The notes under the pieces are model-generated. The model searched no databases. It was given only the letters and a program-made list of their open reading frames with translations, and was not told the origin of the DNA. Source: Papilionanthe hookeriana x Papilionanthe teres (Eukaryota > Streptophyta > Magnoliopsida > Asparagales > Orchidaceae). Taken from it: a stretch of 64,000 nt of DNA. Below, piece by piece: positions 49,601 to 59,900 of this stretch; the first letter of the stretch is position 1, and the number at the start of each line of letters is the position of its first letter. The translations under genes and the position numbers were made by a program. The stretch is taken from positions 4,952,073 through 5,016,072 of the forward strand of contig CM040429.1 of NCBI GenBank assembly GCA_022702705.1, read 5' to 3'.

Positions 49601-51279
49601 ATAAAACTCATCTCAACTGCATTAGGCAGTGGCCCATTTACAATTTATCCATTTTAACATTTATTGTATTGAGTTTAAACTTATAATTGCGGCAGTCATT
49701 TTTTACTCCTTCCATATGATCTGAAGTTTTCCAGTCAACCATCCAAATAACAGTAGTTGTTTATTTATTTATTTTTTCGTTGAGGATATATTAGAATATA
49801 TTTTTGTACTACTAAGTTTATTTTGGTGATGCTAGCATGAGCTTTTATTGCAAAATTAGTTGTCTTTGATTTGTTTCTCAAATTGTTCAGACAACAAGGA
49901 TAAGGTTGAAGCAATTTGGCTGTATTGTTGGTTTCTATTTCGAATATTTCCGCCCAATATTTCATCATGGATTTTTCATGTTTTCAATCTTAGTTTTAAA
50001 CATTGAATTTGTAATTTCCTTATCTCCGACTTCTTCATGGCCGTTGTCTTTACTTTTTCATGGCAATTGCCACCAACTTTCCAAAAGTATTTTCATGTAT
50101 ATTTTCAGTACTATTGTTGTACGAAGATTGGCTTTTAGTATTTGTGTAGAACTTCTCAGCATGGAGAGATACTCCACATTGAATGACTCTTTAACTGCAC
50201 CAGTACAACCTTAATGATTATGATAACGACTTGAAAACTAGAATAAGAGGAGAGGAGCGTTGAACATTGGGAGATTGCGTGATGGAATTTTATTTTTTTT
50301 ATTTTGTGCAAATAATGTTAGAGAACTTATATAAGTGGGTAGAGAAATGGCTATCAAGAAATAAATCTTGGAACTAATATTTAATTCTGGAATACAGAAT
50401 TAACTATACTTTTAAATGGAATGTTGCTATCCACAAAATGCTGGATTGCTAGAGATAGAAAGCTGTTATCGTTAAATTGTTGGATTGTTGCTGTAGAGGA
50501 AAAGCTGTTCTCCACGCATTGTTTTACTGATGTAGGTAGAAACTATTATCCACTGATTGATGGGTTGCTGTAGATGGAAAGGCATTGTTCACTGATTCAT
50601 GATTATTTGAACATAATAATTTTATATGATTGTATATCATTTCATTAACGAGTCGCAACTGTTTAAATTTCTCTATTCTCGTGTCTATATCCTTATATTT
50701 GTTTTCAACATATTTCTTGCAACATCTCTTTACTTTCGTCTGCATATAATTTATCCCCCGCACTTGTGCGCACATGTTTTCATTTTATTTATATTTTTTA
50801 TTGTGGGAATGTTAGTTAATGATAGATTTAAAAATGCAATATAAAAGCTTATTTTACTCTCAGTTTGACTTCTGTTCAGATTTTCCTTTACGGCCATACT
50901 TCCTAGACATGTATATCCATTGCAGTAATGATAGAAAATAACACCATGACTCTCTAGCCTCGAGAGACGTAAAGTAAATTGGAATTCTTCCTTATTCATG
51001 TTTTTCTTTTATGTTTCCTTGACTCTCCTTTTGACCTCTATTCCTAGATTTCAGTTCTCCTTGGTGTTGGTTCGGTAGTATATAACCCTTATGGTTTCGA
51101 TTCTTTTGTGAAGTTCCTTTCTAGTTTATTTGTAAATTAAGTTACTCTATTGCATGCAAACTCATGTTACATTTTGTTTTTTTTTCTAGATTAGAATCTC
51201 ATGCGACATACTGCGCATTAGATGGGAGTCCACCCGCAGTCGTACTAAACAGCGTGCTTTATTGATGATGGATAAACTG
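34227..51279 (+). CDS. TTC27: TTC27-like TPR protein, first seven exons
   Basis: Exons 34227-34660, 37792-37942, 38966-39276, 46764-46845, 46953-47340, 48227-48285 and 51190-51279 join in frame to 505 codons with GT-AG borders. ATG 34227 sits in GCCATGG context. The N-terminus (LRLLRCTISGDLL, then LSSDAARLVF, LFQHFGEDG) and the block LVLITKG through GPVLTLIQQAIILAQCL, with MAPYIEAIDSQAQSNYI and RIRWESTRSRTKQRALLMMD, match the plant homologue of TTC27 (AT5G37130 type). The human relative is a TPR protein of about 840 aa linked to chaperone and RNA-metabolism complexes. The C-terminal TPR exons are expected after 51279 but none is recognisable up to 64000, so the gene either continues past the window or is truncated. 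Introns are swollen by transposons, with no exon damage. Confidence 0.85.
34900..37500 (-). mobile_element. Decayed Ty1/Copia fragment in TTC27-like intron 1
   Basis: The - strand around 35300-35620 gives, across several stops, WNAMVDCYFK, CPFYEDA and LFCLYVDDLTIIGKN followed by EFK. This is the order and spacing of Copia reverse transcriptase around its YVDD active site (35481-35492). Upstream - strand sequence (36380-36620) is open but not assignable. No LTRs were identified, so the borders are approximate. Confidence 0.55.
37160..37440. repeat. ~145-bp tandem duplication in intron 1
   Basis: CTTGCCCAGTGATGCTCTCA at ~37167 and CTTGCTCAGTGATGATCTCA at ~37310 each start a copy with GTGCCATAAGAATCAT, ATATGAGTC and GAACATTGCATCATTT in order. 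The copies differ by a ~25-bp indel near the end. Confidence 0.8.
37792..37942 (+). CDS. TTC27-like exon 2
   Basis: Completes the TGP motif, then VGKFSPFPLLFQHFGEDGD and ASVGCDLLGKFSILQ. Entered after ATGCATTAG, left at CAG/GTTTGT. Confidence 0.85.
38966..39276 (+). CDS. TTC27-like exon 3
   Basis: Encodes YLEYAKVTLMKIKEF, SWWLFRLFLLRQRVLDDLSS and IEAGIVEYHYGRVDSLR. The WW and QRVLDD spacing matches the family. Donor GAG/GTATTT. The following intron is 7.5 kb. Confidence 0.88.
39300..41001. other. Intron 3, first part, no gene recognised
   Basis: AT-rich sequence. Some - strand stretches near 40300-40700 look like decayed retrotransposon, but I could not find a diagnostic motif. Confidence 0.35.
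41007..42580 (-). repeat. 3' LTR of gag-only element, interrupted by hAT MITE
   Basis: Matches 44083-45051 from CCAGAATTTAACCA to GCTTGACGCAATTTTG. It is longer because of the 474-bp MITE and a 47-bp tandem duplication at ~41024-41115 (GGAAAAAATAAATAGTATTC twice). Confidence 0.75.
41489..41962. mobile_element. hAT-type MITE with 8-bp target duplication
   Basis: 474 bp flanked by GTTGGAAT at 41481-41488 and 41963-41970, a perfect 8-bp duplication as made by hAT transposases. The ends TAGTGTTGTAAACGAGC and the inverse of TTTTTTTACAGCCCTA share TAGkGyTGTAAA. The interior is rich in GAGCT, CGTGTTCG and GTTTGTGTT motifs and noncoding. Confidence 0.9.
44083..45051 (-). repeat. 5' LTR of gag-only element
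   Basis: Partner of 41007-42580. Shared blocks include AACTAGG(GT)TTTATCCCAAAG, GGTAACTTAGGATTGGGCCC and AAGGCCTG. Contains a degenerate ~38-bp minisatellite (GGGGTTGGA, CAATGAC, GAAGAGGA motifs) at 44450-44640. Confidence 0.75.
45058..46763. other. Intron 3, last part, nothing recognised
   Basis: AT-rich intron sequence up to the exon 4 acceptor. The ORFs at 45159-45368 and 46553-46792 (- strand) lack recognisable domains. Confidence 0.4.
46764..46845 (+). CDS. TTC27-like exon 4
   Basis: An 82-base exon encoding LHLAHAAETSGTDVSVTGIL and GYRTIHQ. Acceptor TTTTTTACAG, donor GTGCCT. Confidence 0.88.
46953..47340 (+). CDS. TTC27-like exon 5
   Basis: Encodes VDAKPQLVLITKGQQ, a polar variable segment, then APRLIQD and GPVLTLIQQAIILAQCLHLQ. 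Donor after TTGTCAA at GTATGC. Intron 4 is only 107 bp. Confidence 0.88.
48227..48285 (+). CDS. TTC27-like exon 6
   Basis: A 59-base exon encoding WEMAPYIEAIDSQAQSNYI. Acceptor ATGTTTAG, donor GTAAGC. Confidence 0.85.
48468..48515 (+). repeat. Poly-G tract in TTC27-like intron 6
   Basis: About 45 bases almost all G on the sense strand, with runs of 4-10 G broken by A or T, in otherwise AT-rich sequence. Could fold as a G-quadruplex in DNA or pre-mRNA. About 180 bp after the exon 6 donor. Confidence 0.85.
50424..50605 (+). repeat. ~40-bp degenerate minisatellite, intron 6
   Basis: Four to five units of 36-43 bp built on GCTGTTATCCAC, TGATTGTTGGATTGCTG and TAGATGGAAA, starting near 50427, 50462, 50505, 50544 and 50582. 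Units are diverged. Confidence 0.65.
51190..51279 (+). CDS. TTC27-like exon 7
   Basis: A 90-base exon encoding IRISCDILRIRWESTRSRTK and QRALLMMDKL. Acceptor TTTTTCTAG, donor GTAAAG. Last exon of the gene recognisable in the window. Confidence 0.85.
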
Positions 51280-53100
51280 GTAAAGTGAAATTAATAGAGC
51301 ACTCTCTACTGTATTATTTATTTTCCATGTTTTTTGCCTCCAATTCTATTCTTGTTTCTTCCTTAAATTTACATTACTCTTTTTGCATCTTTTTGACAAT
51401 CTACAAAAAATACTGATCTTTCTTGTATGAATTTGTGCCGATGGTATAAAATGTACGCTCCCATATAGTATAGGTGTCACACTAACAGGAAGTGCCCATG
51501 ATAATCTTTTGCTAACTGTATGAATTGCATAAAATGGCATATGTAAATTTGGAATTCTTTTATATCTTATTTTGAGTTAAAAATTTGGCATTCTACTCAA
51601 TTTTGTAATTCTTTTAGAGTTAAAATAGATTCCTTCTGGCATTTTTTACTATAACAGTTTTTTTAGCTTTTATACTTGGCCTCTGACCTTTCCAATTTTG
51701 GAGGATATGATTTAGTGAAAAAGTTGTTTTGAAGTCTGATATTTATTAATGTAAATCTACAAGCATAACTCTTTATTTATTTAACTTTTCATTTCTTATG
51801 TAAAAATAAACATATTAAGACCCACACCTTCCACTAGACATATTGAATAGAAATCTATAACAAATTTAGATTGTATCAAATATGATGAGAATCAATTACA
51901 CCTACAAAGCAAATTGATATTTCAAAAACATAAATAGAGTAGGAGAAGAGATCACTAAACCAATAAAATTGAACCTCACGCTTTCACAATGATAAAAACT
52001 TTAATCTCTCCATTGGTCAAAGAAAAGGCTGAGGATTAATTCATCGAATTGAGGTTTATTTAAAAAAAAAAACAGTGTGCTTTTACATGCTTCATCCATA
52101 TTTTATATTCGCAATCTTCTATTGGTTACGAATAGTAACAAATAGAAAAATAATTTTTAACAGTTACAAATCTCAAAAAATGTTACTCCATCTCTTGAAA
52201 ATTTGTATAGACCACGCATGCCCCCATGGCACCAAACTTATAAGAATCGAAATTGATCACAAATCTCTTTGAAATCAAAGTTCTGTTGGTTATGAAACGT
52301 GGGCAGCACATACACGATAAGGACACAACACTCCATGTCCAAAATATTTTGATATTTAAATTGTTAAAATAAAATGAGTAATCAGAACTCCTATGACAAA
52401 ATATTTAATGAAAAGCATTAAACTTTTATGTATACTATAAGATATGACGTATAAAAAGCTTATGCATAAACAATAGAAGGACTAATATTTATGTTATTAA
52501 CAATTACATTTTAATATTTTGTCAATTGTACTTGATTCCCAATATCACCAACATTAGTATTAATCATTATGTACTTTTAATATTATTTTCTGGATAAAAT
52601 ATGAAAAATAAGATTATATAATCTTCAAATTATTGATAAAAACTATCAACACATTGATCTTATTGTCAGCGGAATAAACAAAGTTGATGCCAGGACCAAT
52701 TGGATCCAACAAACTCTTTGGTACTAGTTGGAGATAAGAAATTCGATATTTGACACTTTTTGATTGTCAGACTTGAATTAAATATTTATTAAACTAGGTT
52801 TATATTGTACATTTCTCATTTATATTGATGCTTGCTTCATCATTATTCAACTATAAATTCATGATTAAAGCATCAACCATAAGTTATAGCGTGTTAAATG
52901 TCAAGTTGTGTATTCTGTCAGTGCTTAAGATACTTCACTATAGGAGAAATGACCTATTTAGAATGCACAAACCATTTAAAAAACCACAAAAAAAAAAAAA
53001 TAAAAAAAATAAAAGTCATTGGAAAATAATATTCAAGGTGGTTTCCGATAAATCACAATCCATAGGTTAACATTGGAATGGGAAATTTTTCTGACAGGCA
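51280..53100. other. AT-rich sequence after TTC27-like exon 7
   Basis: I looked here for the next TTC27 exon (family motif IPALRKEYGELLVSCG type) and did not find it. No other feature is supported. Confidence 0.4.
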
Positions 53101-53134
53101 ATGATGTCATTATTTTTTTTTTTTGTTTGGTCAG

Positions 53135-53275
53135 AATTTTGGTGCTTTGAACGTCATTAAAAGTTTAAATATTCCGACACGTGAAGTTGTCATAAAAAAC
53201 AAAGGACAAGTTGATGTGACAACAACCTATGTGATGCGGGACACAGGAAGGCCAACAATGCTATTTTTTATTACT
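53135..53275 (+). pseudogene. Possible ACT-domain exon fragment
   Basis: After an acceptor-like TTTGTTTGGTCAG, the frame reads NFGALNVIKSLNI, then TREVVIKNKGQVDVTTTY and VMRDTGRP. This pattern (hydrophobic strand, Asn-Ile, basic stretch, D-x-TYV-x-D-x-GRP) resembles the end of an ACT domain as in plant ACR-type amino-acid-binding proteins. No donor site follows and no neighbouring exon was found, so it would be an orphan exon or a chance match. Not an obvious TTC27 exon. Confidence 0.3.
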
Positions 53276-53344
53276 TTTTTTACTTTATTTATTTTCTACA
53301 AATTTGCTTTGCTTCATTCCTTTTTGTTTCTGACATATTTCCTT

Positions 53345-53488
53345 AGTTTCTAATTAGGTAGTTGTTTTACAGGGACTTCTATATATGATGTATTAGGATT
53401 TTGGTGTTTTTTGTTTAGTTTCTAATTAGGTAGTTGTTTTAAGGGGACTTATATATATGATGTATTAGGATTTTGGTGTTTTTTGTTT
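53345..53488 (+). repeat. 72-bp perfect-period tandem repeat, two copies
   Basis: AGTTTCTAATTAGGTAGTTG starts both copies (53345 and 53417), and both end TTAGGATTTTGGTGTTTTTTG. They differ at only a few positions. Confidence 0.9.
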
Positions 53489-53798
53489 TTTGAGTTTCTG
53501 AATATTGAGATAGTTCTCTCTTAATTTCGCTCTCAAAAGTGGTTTAAACTCTTCCCTTCGAGTGAGGGAGAAGATCAATCTGAGAAACTTATAAGGTAAA
53601 TGTTGATGTTTCTATTATTATTAGAACATTGATATAATTCCTTAAATTAATGTTATTAAATTTATTCAATTAGAAAGTGTGAAGAAGGCAGATAAATACT
53701 TGTGATTTGAGGAAGACAAAATCTTAAGGTAAAAAGAGGTTAGTACTTTTAATCATAAAATTCTTACATATTTAAGTTATTGTTAATTATTATATACT

Positions 53799-54009
53799 TG
53801 TAGGAATTCAACGAACAATTTTATTGATATCAAATGGGGTATAAATACATGATAAATAATTATAAAATAGGAAAGAACTAACATACAAATCTCTAGTATT
53901 AAATTAATTATTGATAATTACGTTAAGATAAAAGGAAAGTCATACAAAGAAATACATAAATTAGGAAATATGTGAAAATGAAAGAAATAAAAACTAATAA
54001 CTTCTATCA
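53799..54009 (-). repeat. 3' LTR of reverse Copia element
   Basis: Begins (plus strand) TGTAGGAATTCAAC and ends CTAATAACTTCTATCA. Flank ATACT on the left. The matching right flank is only similar (ATTACT), so the target duplication is degenerate. Confidence 0.75.
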
Positions 54010-57000
54010 TGCCTCATATTGAAGCATAGATTTCAATCAGGTTCAACTTTGATTTGAAGTTGTCAAACAACGAGTGAGGAAGATTCTTTGTGAAAATATC
54101 AGTCAGTTGGCAGTAGATGGAACAAATGGAACACAAATCTCACTGGAATTAAGTTTCTCCTTGATAAAGTGACGGTCAATCTCCACATGTTGGTACGATC
54201 ATGTTGGATGGATTATGAGCAATGCTAATTAATAGTGGCTTTATTGTCACAAAACAACTGTAGAGGAGTAGTGACCGATATGTGTGACTCAGTGAGCATA
54301 ATACGCAACCAGAGGACTTCACACATTCTCATAGCCATATAGTGAAATTCGGTTTCAGCACTACTACGGGCAACCACACTCTGTTTTTTACCTTTCTAAG
54401 TGACTAGATTCCTCAATACGATGGAGCATTAACCTGAGGTAGATCGTTTATTATGGACAAACCCGACCCAATCAATACCCGTACAAACCGCAATAGAGCG
54501 AGAATTGTGTCGAATGTACAACAAACTTTCCCTGTCTTTCCTTTAGGTAGCAAAGGATTCGATGAACTACGATGAGACAGTGCTCGTAGGTGTCATGCAT
54601 AAACTGACCGACGATACCCACAACTTAACAAATGTCTCAGTGATTATAGGCGAGGTAGATGAGCTTACCCACAAGACATTGGTGTTAGGTTTTGTTCTTG
54701 ATGTGACATTGGAAACATCCAATAATTTATCATTTGGGTCCATTGGAACAACAACCGGTTTGCAAAGAAGGTTGGTCTAGGTTAATAGATTCATCACATA
54801 TATATACTGGGAAAGGCAAATGTCCCGAGAGGACCTGGCTACCTCCATGCCTAAGAAATACCAGAGAGACCCTAAGTCTTTCATTTCAAAAGATGCGGCT
54901 AGGATGCCTTTAAGTGACTCCAAGGTTTACCTTTGCGCAGGATGTCGTGACTTAGACAATGATGATAGCAATATAGCCACTGGATGAATGCCGATAAAAT
55001 AATGTATGATCATATTGGGTGTGAGAAACCCATGACCCACAACCACTTGTGTGAATATGTCGAACTAAGCCCATGGGGATTTCTTTAGTCCATAGAGGGA
55101 CTTTCACAATTGACACACTTGTCCACGGGAAGAGCCTGGGTCAAATCCCCTAGGGAGAGACATATAAACCTCCTTAGTGAGATCGCCATTAAGGAAAGCA
55201 TTTTTGACGTCTAGCTGTAGTAAGAACCAATCCAAATTCACGACCAATGGTAATAGGACCCAAATGGTATTGAGTTTGGCAACAGGAGAAAATGTCTATT
55301 CATAGTCAACTCCATAAGTTTGAGAATATCCTTTGGAGAACAACCATGTCTTGTTGCGTTCAAAACGGAGTTGAGCTGGTGTTGAAGATCCATCAACACC
55401 CCATTGCTTTGTTCCCCGAGGGAAGATCGACCATATCTCGAGTATGGTTGTGTTGAAGAGCATTCATCTTGTCTATGACAACAACCTTCCAGGACTCAAC
55501 CAAAGTCGTTTCTATAGTAGTGGGAGACTGCGATCCATCATAGAAGCAAATGCTTTGTAATGTGGAGAAAGGTTGTGGAACGAGACATATTTTTCCATGT
55601 GATACAAAGTTTCTAACGGTATCTATTTGCATACCTCAATGGGGAGATTAGCATCTTCCCTCGGAGCTGTGTTGACCCCCGTAGGTGGAGAAGGCATCTT
55701 TTCAGGGATGTCTTGCAACGGAGCATCGGGTTTGATGCTAGGTGCGTTGGGATGAGTTTCAACAAAGGGTTTTAGACGATATGTATAGACCTTAATAGAG
55801 GGTGGTAGTGATGTTGGTCTGGCTAGTGACGATTCCATCGGTGCTGAAGGTGCACCGGACACCGTGGTTGTAGGAGGAATTTCTAACAGAGTCGGAAGAA
55901 GAACAATGTCCAAAAAATCAAGCTCCCCCTCACTTGAGGTAGTGTTAGGGAAGAATGAGACATTTTCAAAAAGGGAGTTGTCGACACTAACATAAATTTT
56001 ATTAGTGGTAGGATCTAGACTCTAGGAGCCTTTTTGAATGGAGAAATAGCCAAGGAAGACACATTTGATTGAGTGGGGTTCAAGTGTACTACAACTTGGA
56101 TCCGTGTTCCGGACAAAGACCATGCACCCAAATATTTTGGGGTCTAAAGTGGAGCACCTTTTGGTAGGAAAACATGACATCAAGACGGATAATGGAGTCT
56201 AAAAGTTGTGGATTTTTGTTGGAGCTCTATTGATGAGGTAGTTGGCGTTAAGAATGACATCATTCCAAAATCGTTTAGAAACATTGGTTTGAAACATAAT
56301 TGAACGAGCAATTTTAAGAAGACGTTTACTTTCTGCTCAACAATCTCATTTTATTGAGGGGTATCCATACAGGAGTTATGATGGAGGATATTCTTACAAA
56401 GAATTCTCCTAATATAGAGTTAAAGTATTCGCGACCATTGTCGGACCGAAGGACTTGCTTATTTGTTTGAATTGGGTTTAAATGAAGGAGTGAAAATTTT
56501 TAAACACAGCAACAGCTTCAGATTTATCTTTTAAAATATAGATCTAATGCATTCGAGTGTTGGTCATCAATTTGAGTAAGAAATCATCTTTTATTCGTAT
56601 AGCTCGTAGTTCTAGAGGGTCACCATAAATCACTATGAATAAGTGCAAAATGAGTGAAAGGGGTGTACAAATGAGGTGGATATGACACACGTTGATGTTT
56701 AGTTAATTGAAAATTTTCATATTTTAAAGATGATGGATTTTTATTAGTAAATATCCCTTGGTACAAATGTTTTAAATAATTAAATTTTTTATGACCTAAG
56801 TGACTATGTAAAAACATAATATGACATGCAGTAGAAAGAGAAAAATTACAACTACGAGACTGAGTGTCGGTGTCTTAAATGCTATTTTCTTTGAAAAAAA
56901 TAGAGCTTAACTAGCATCTTAGCAGTCAGATCACATGTTAACTTATGGACCGACAAGTGGTTGCACTTAAATAAAGGAACTTGTAACACATATTTCAAAG

Positions 57001-58319
57001 TCAGCCCGACTGCAAGTACAACCGACCCTGACTTGCTATGGAATTATAGGAGTCATTGACAATTTTAATCTTTATAGCCTGGAGCAAGGAGAATATGTCG
57101 AGAAGAAATGAGAACTCCGAGTCATATGGTTCGTGATACCCGAATCAATAATAATTCATGGGTTAGAAGAATTAAAACCAGCGAGTGTCGTAGAGATGTT
57201 ACATTGGCCGACATGAGCGGTTGATGGGCCGAAAGAGGGTTGACTAGACCCAAGTAACTTAATCAAGTGTTCCATCTGACTCTTGATGGAGTCCGCTGGT
57301 TCGGTGATGGTTCGAGTAGTGGTGGACTGAATTGTTGTAGACTTTGAGGTCGTAATGAGACTTTTAGCGAAAGATTTGGCCAACAACTTATTTGTCCATT
57401 TCCTGTGGATTGTCCAACACTTGTCACTGGTATAATAGGGTTTGTGACAAATATCACATGTGGAGTGGCTGGTTCGCGACAGCGTGGTAATGTGTGCAGT
57501 ATTGTTGGAGACTAATGCTGAAGAAGCAGAGTTGCCGAGCATGACAAGTTTTTTCTTTCTTCGAGGAGAATCTCAGTGAATGCTACCCAGGTTGAAGGGG
57601 ATCACGACCAAGTATACTGCTGTAGACTTCATTGAGATCCTTGTTCAGGCCTGTCAGGAATTGGAACACACATTTCTTCTCCCAAATTTTTTGGAAGAGT
57701 GTAAGATCTACAGGAGACTCTCAAGTATAATCAAAGTAGAGATCATATTCTATCCATAAGGCAACCAAGTCATTGTAGTATTGGGTCACAGTATTCGATT
57801 TCTGTTTTGCCTTGTGGATCTTTTTAGAAATCTCATAGAGTTGTCCATAATTACCTACGTTCGAGTAGGTGTCGCGAATGACAGTCTAATGGCACTTCCA
57901 GACGGAAGAAATTGGTACAAATGGTCAATCGAGGTCTCCATGGAATTAATTAGCCATGACATAACCATGGAGTTCTCTACTTCCCTCATTGCATATGCTT
58001 GGTCAGTCTTCGGAGTTTCACGAATCATACCTGTGAGATGACCGAATTTACCTCGACCTTTGACAAACAGCGAAACAAGTTGAGACCATTGGAGAAAATC
58101 AGAGTCATTGAGTTTGTTGGTGATAATAAGGAAATTCATGTGATTTTCATGTTCTTCGGTTTGTGGAGGGATTAAGTTAGGTGTCGATTCTCTGGTGGAC
58201 TCGAGAATAGCGTCTGATGGAGGCTCGTCAGTGGAGGAATCAGTCATGGCTCCGACCAAGCCTAAGGTGAGATTTGGATACTGAGATTTAGAAGGAGATG
58301 ATCCCTTGGTTGTCATCAC

Positions 58320-58631
58320 ACGGGGTCTGTAGGTTATGATTCCAGCTGTCTGGAGGGAGTTCTGGCTGTTTGGAGGGGCTCCGGTCAGCAGGAGGGAGGT
58401 CTAGTGGAGGGAAAACATGTATGTGGAGATTTTAGCTGGCAAGAGTGAAAAAATCAACGGCTGGAATGCCTGAAGGGGAGTGATTCTGCTGCTGGAAATA
58501 GTTCTGGTGGCTTTTGAAGGGAGTCTAGTCGATATGAGGTAGGTCCGGCTGTTGGAAGGGCTAGCAGGGGATTTCCGGCGGCTAGGGTAAGGTCCCGACG
58601 GCTAGGGTAAGATCCAGTGGCTCTCATACCA
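58320..58631 (-). other. Leader of reverse Copia with short repeats
   Basis: Between primer site and gag. Contains direct repeats CGGCTAGGGTAAG (two to three copies, 58570-58615) and GGCTGT(C/T)TGGAGGG units (58345-58375). Untranslated, parallel to the minisatellite leader of the intron 2 Copia element. Confidence 0.55.
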
Positions 58632-58843
58632 TGTAAAAATTCAACAAAATAATTTAATTGATATCGAAATGGGTATAAATATTGGATACAATAGTTATAA
58701 AATAGATAAAGTAACGTACAAATCTCTAGGATTAAATTAATTCCTAATAACTACCTAAAGATAAAAAGAAAGTCATAAACAAGAAAATACATAAATAAGG
58801 AAATATCCGGAATGGAAAAAATAAATACTTATAACTTCTAAAA
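58632..58843 (-). repeat. 5' LTR of reverse Copia element
   Basis: Begins (plus strand) TGTAAAAATTCAAC and carries GTACAAATCTCTAGGATTAA and AGAAAGTCATAAACAAGAAA, both with counterparts in the 3' LTR. The two LTRs differ at about one base in six by eye, suggesting an old insertion. Confidence 0.75.
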
Positions 58844-59900
58844 ATATTACTTTAGGAAAATTTTGATTTAAAGATGCAAAGAGTGTTAAACGAAGGATAA
58901 GAAAAATTGAATTCAAAGGAAAGCGAAAGGCATTCAGACAAAGATGAGTAATTATTTTATTTTATGTATTAAATTAAGATTTTGTTAAATGGAAAATAGC
59001 TTTATTAACTAGTTTTATTAAATATTTCACTCATATCTCCCATTTTAAAAGTTTGAATTGTCTCATAAATGGGAGGAAAGTGACTAACATATGAATGTGC
59101 ATTTTAAAGGATTTTAAATTGATATGAAATAATAAGTAAATTTATAGTTAATCAGGATTATCCTTAGATAAAAGAAATTAAAACTCCTTTATGGGTACTA
59201 AGAGGGGATGCAATGTACCCGTAAATGATAAAAGAAATTGAAATGATAAATGTATACATTAAGGTGTAAAATTTTTAATAGTACATACGAGTAATTTTGA
59301 AGATACATTTGTGTATGACGGTTATTCTGATATGACTCCTAAATAGGTTAAAAATGATAAATATTTAAATTGAAACGGGAATGGATAAATTTAAAATGAT
59401 AGTTTACAGTTTTATAAAGTAATGATCTGCATTATAATATAGTCATTCATACATAAGATTTGCATGTAAATTTCATGCATACTAAAATTATAATTACTTA
59501 CTAAGTTATGAACTTACTATTAAATTTAATTGTTTCTTTCAGAAAAATAAAAATTGTAGATTGAAAAGACTTAGTTTATAGGAGAAGTGCAGCTGACAGA
59601 CATCATATTATGATGTGATCGCAGTTTCTTTATGCACTGTTTTTTTTCAAAGCAGTGATTTATGGTTATGTGTTGGTCTGAGAAGTTGTTTACGAACTAT
59701 ATTATTATTTATAGATGTTTTGAATTTTTTGTGTATTGCACTATGTATATTTTTGGCTCTTTTATGTATTAAAATTTTTTTGAATATGTGGATAGTTATT
59801 TAAATTGTAATACCGTCCGACTACAGTTTCTGACTTGGTAGTTCTAAGCTATCAGGCTGAGTTGTGGTAAGTGACCACCCAACCCAGTCGAAGGAGATGA
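58844..59900. other. AT-rich stretch, possible Gypsy 5' LTR
   Basis: No gene. The position just before a Gypsy gag remnant suggests that part of it may be that element's 5' LTR or leader, but no partner LTR is in the window to confirm this. Confidence 0.3.

Larger units (their letters stand above)
53799..58843 (-). mobile_element. Ty1/Copia retrotransposon, reverse orientation
   Basis: Direct LTRs of ~211 bp at 53799-54009 and 58632-58843. Beside the right (5') LTR, the - strand reads TGGTATGAGAGCC, an initiator-Met-type primer site (58618-58631). Reading leftward: gag (57855-58319, NDSDFLQWSQLV), zinc knuckle CDICHKPYYTSDKCWTIH (~57400-57460), gag-pre-integrase HSHLGHKKFNYLKHLY and HSDLW (56620-56817), integrase remnants (55950-56560), then RT (54780-55400, AFLNGDLTKEVYMSLPRG and LWYFLGMEVARSS). 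RNase H ends QLTDIFTKNLPHSLFDNF (~54010-54200). Multiple stops and frameshifts make it inactive. Its coding parts match the intron 2 Copia element, so the two belong to one lineage. Confidence 0.85.

Noticed and set aside
53123..53353. Next TTC27 exon
   Set aside because: The peptide does not resemble the TPR part of TTC27 and has no donor site.
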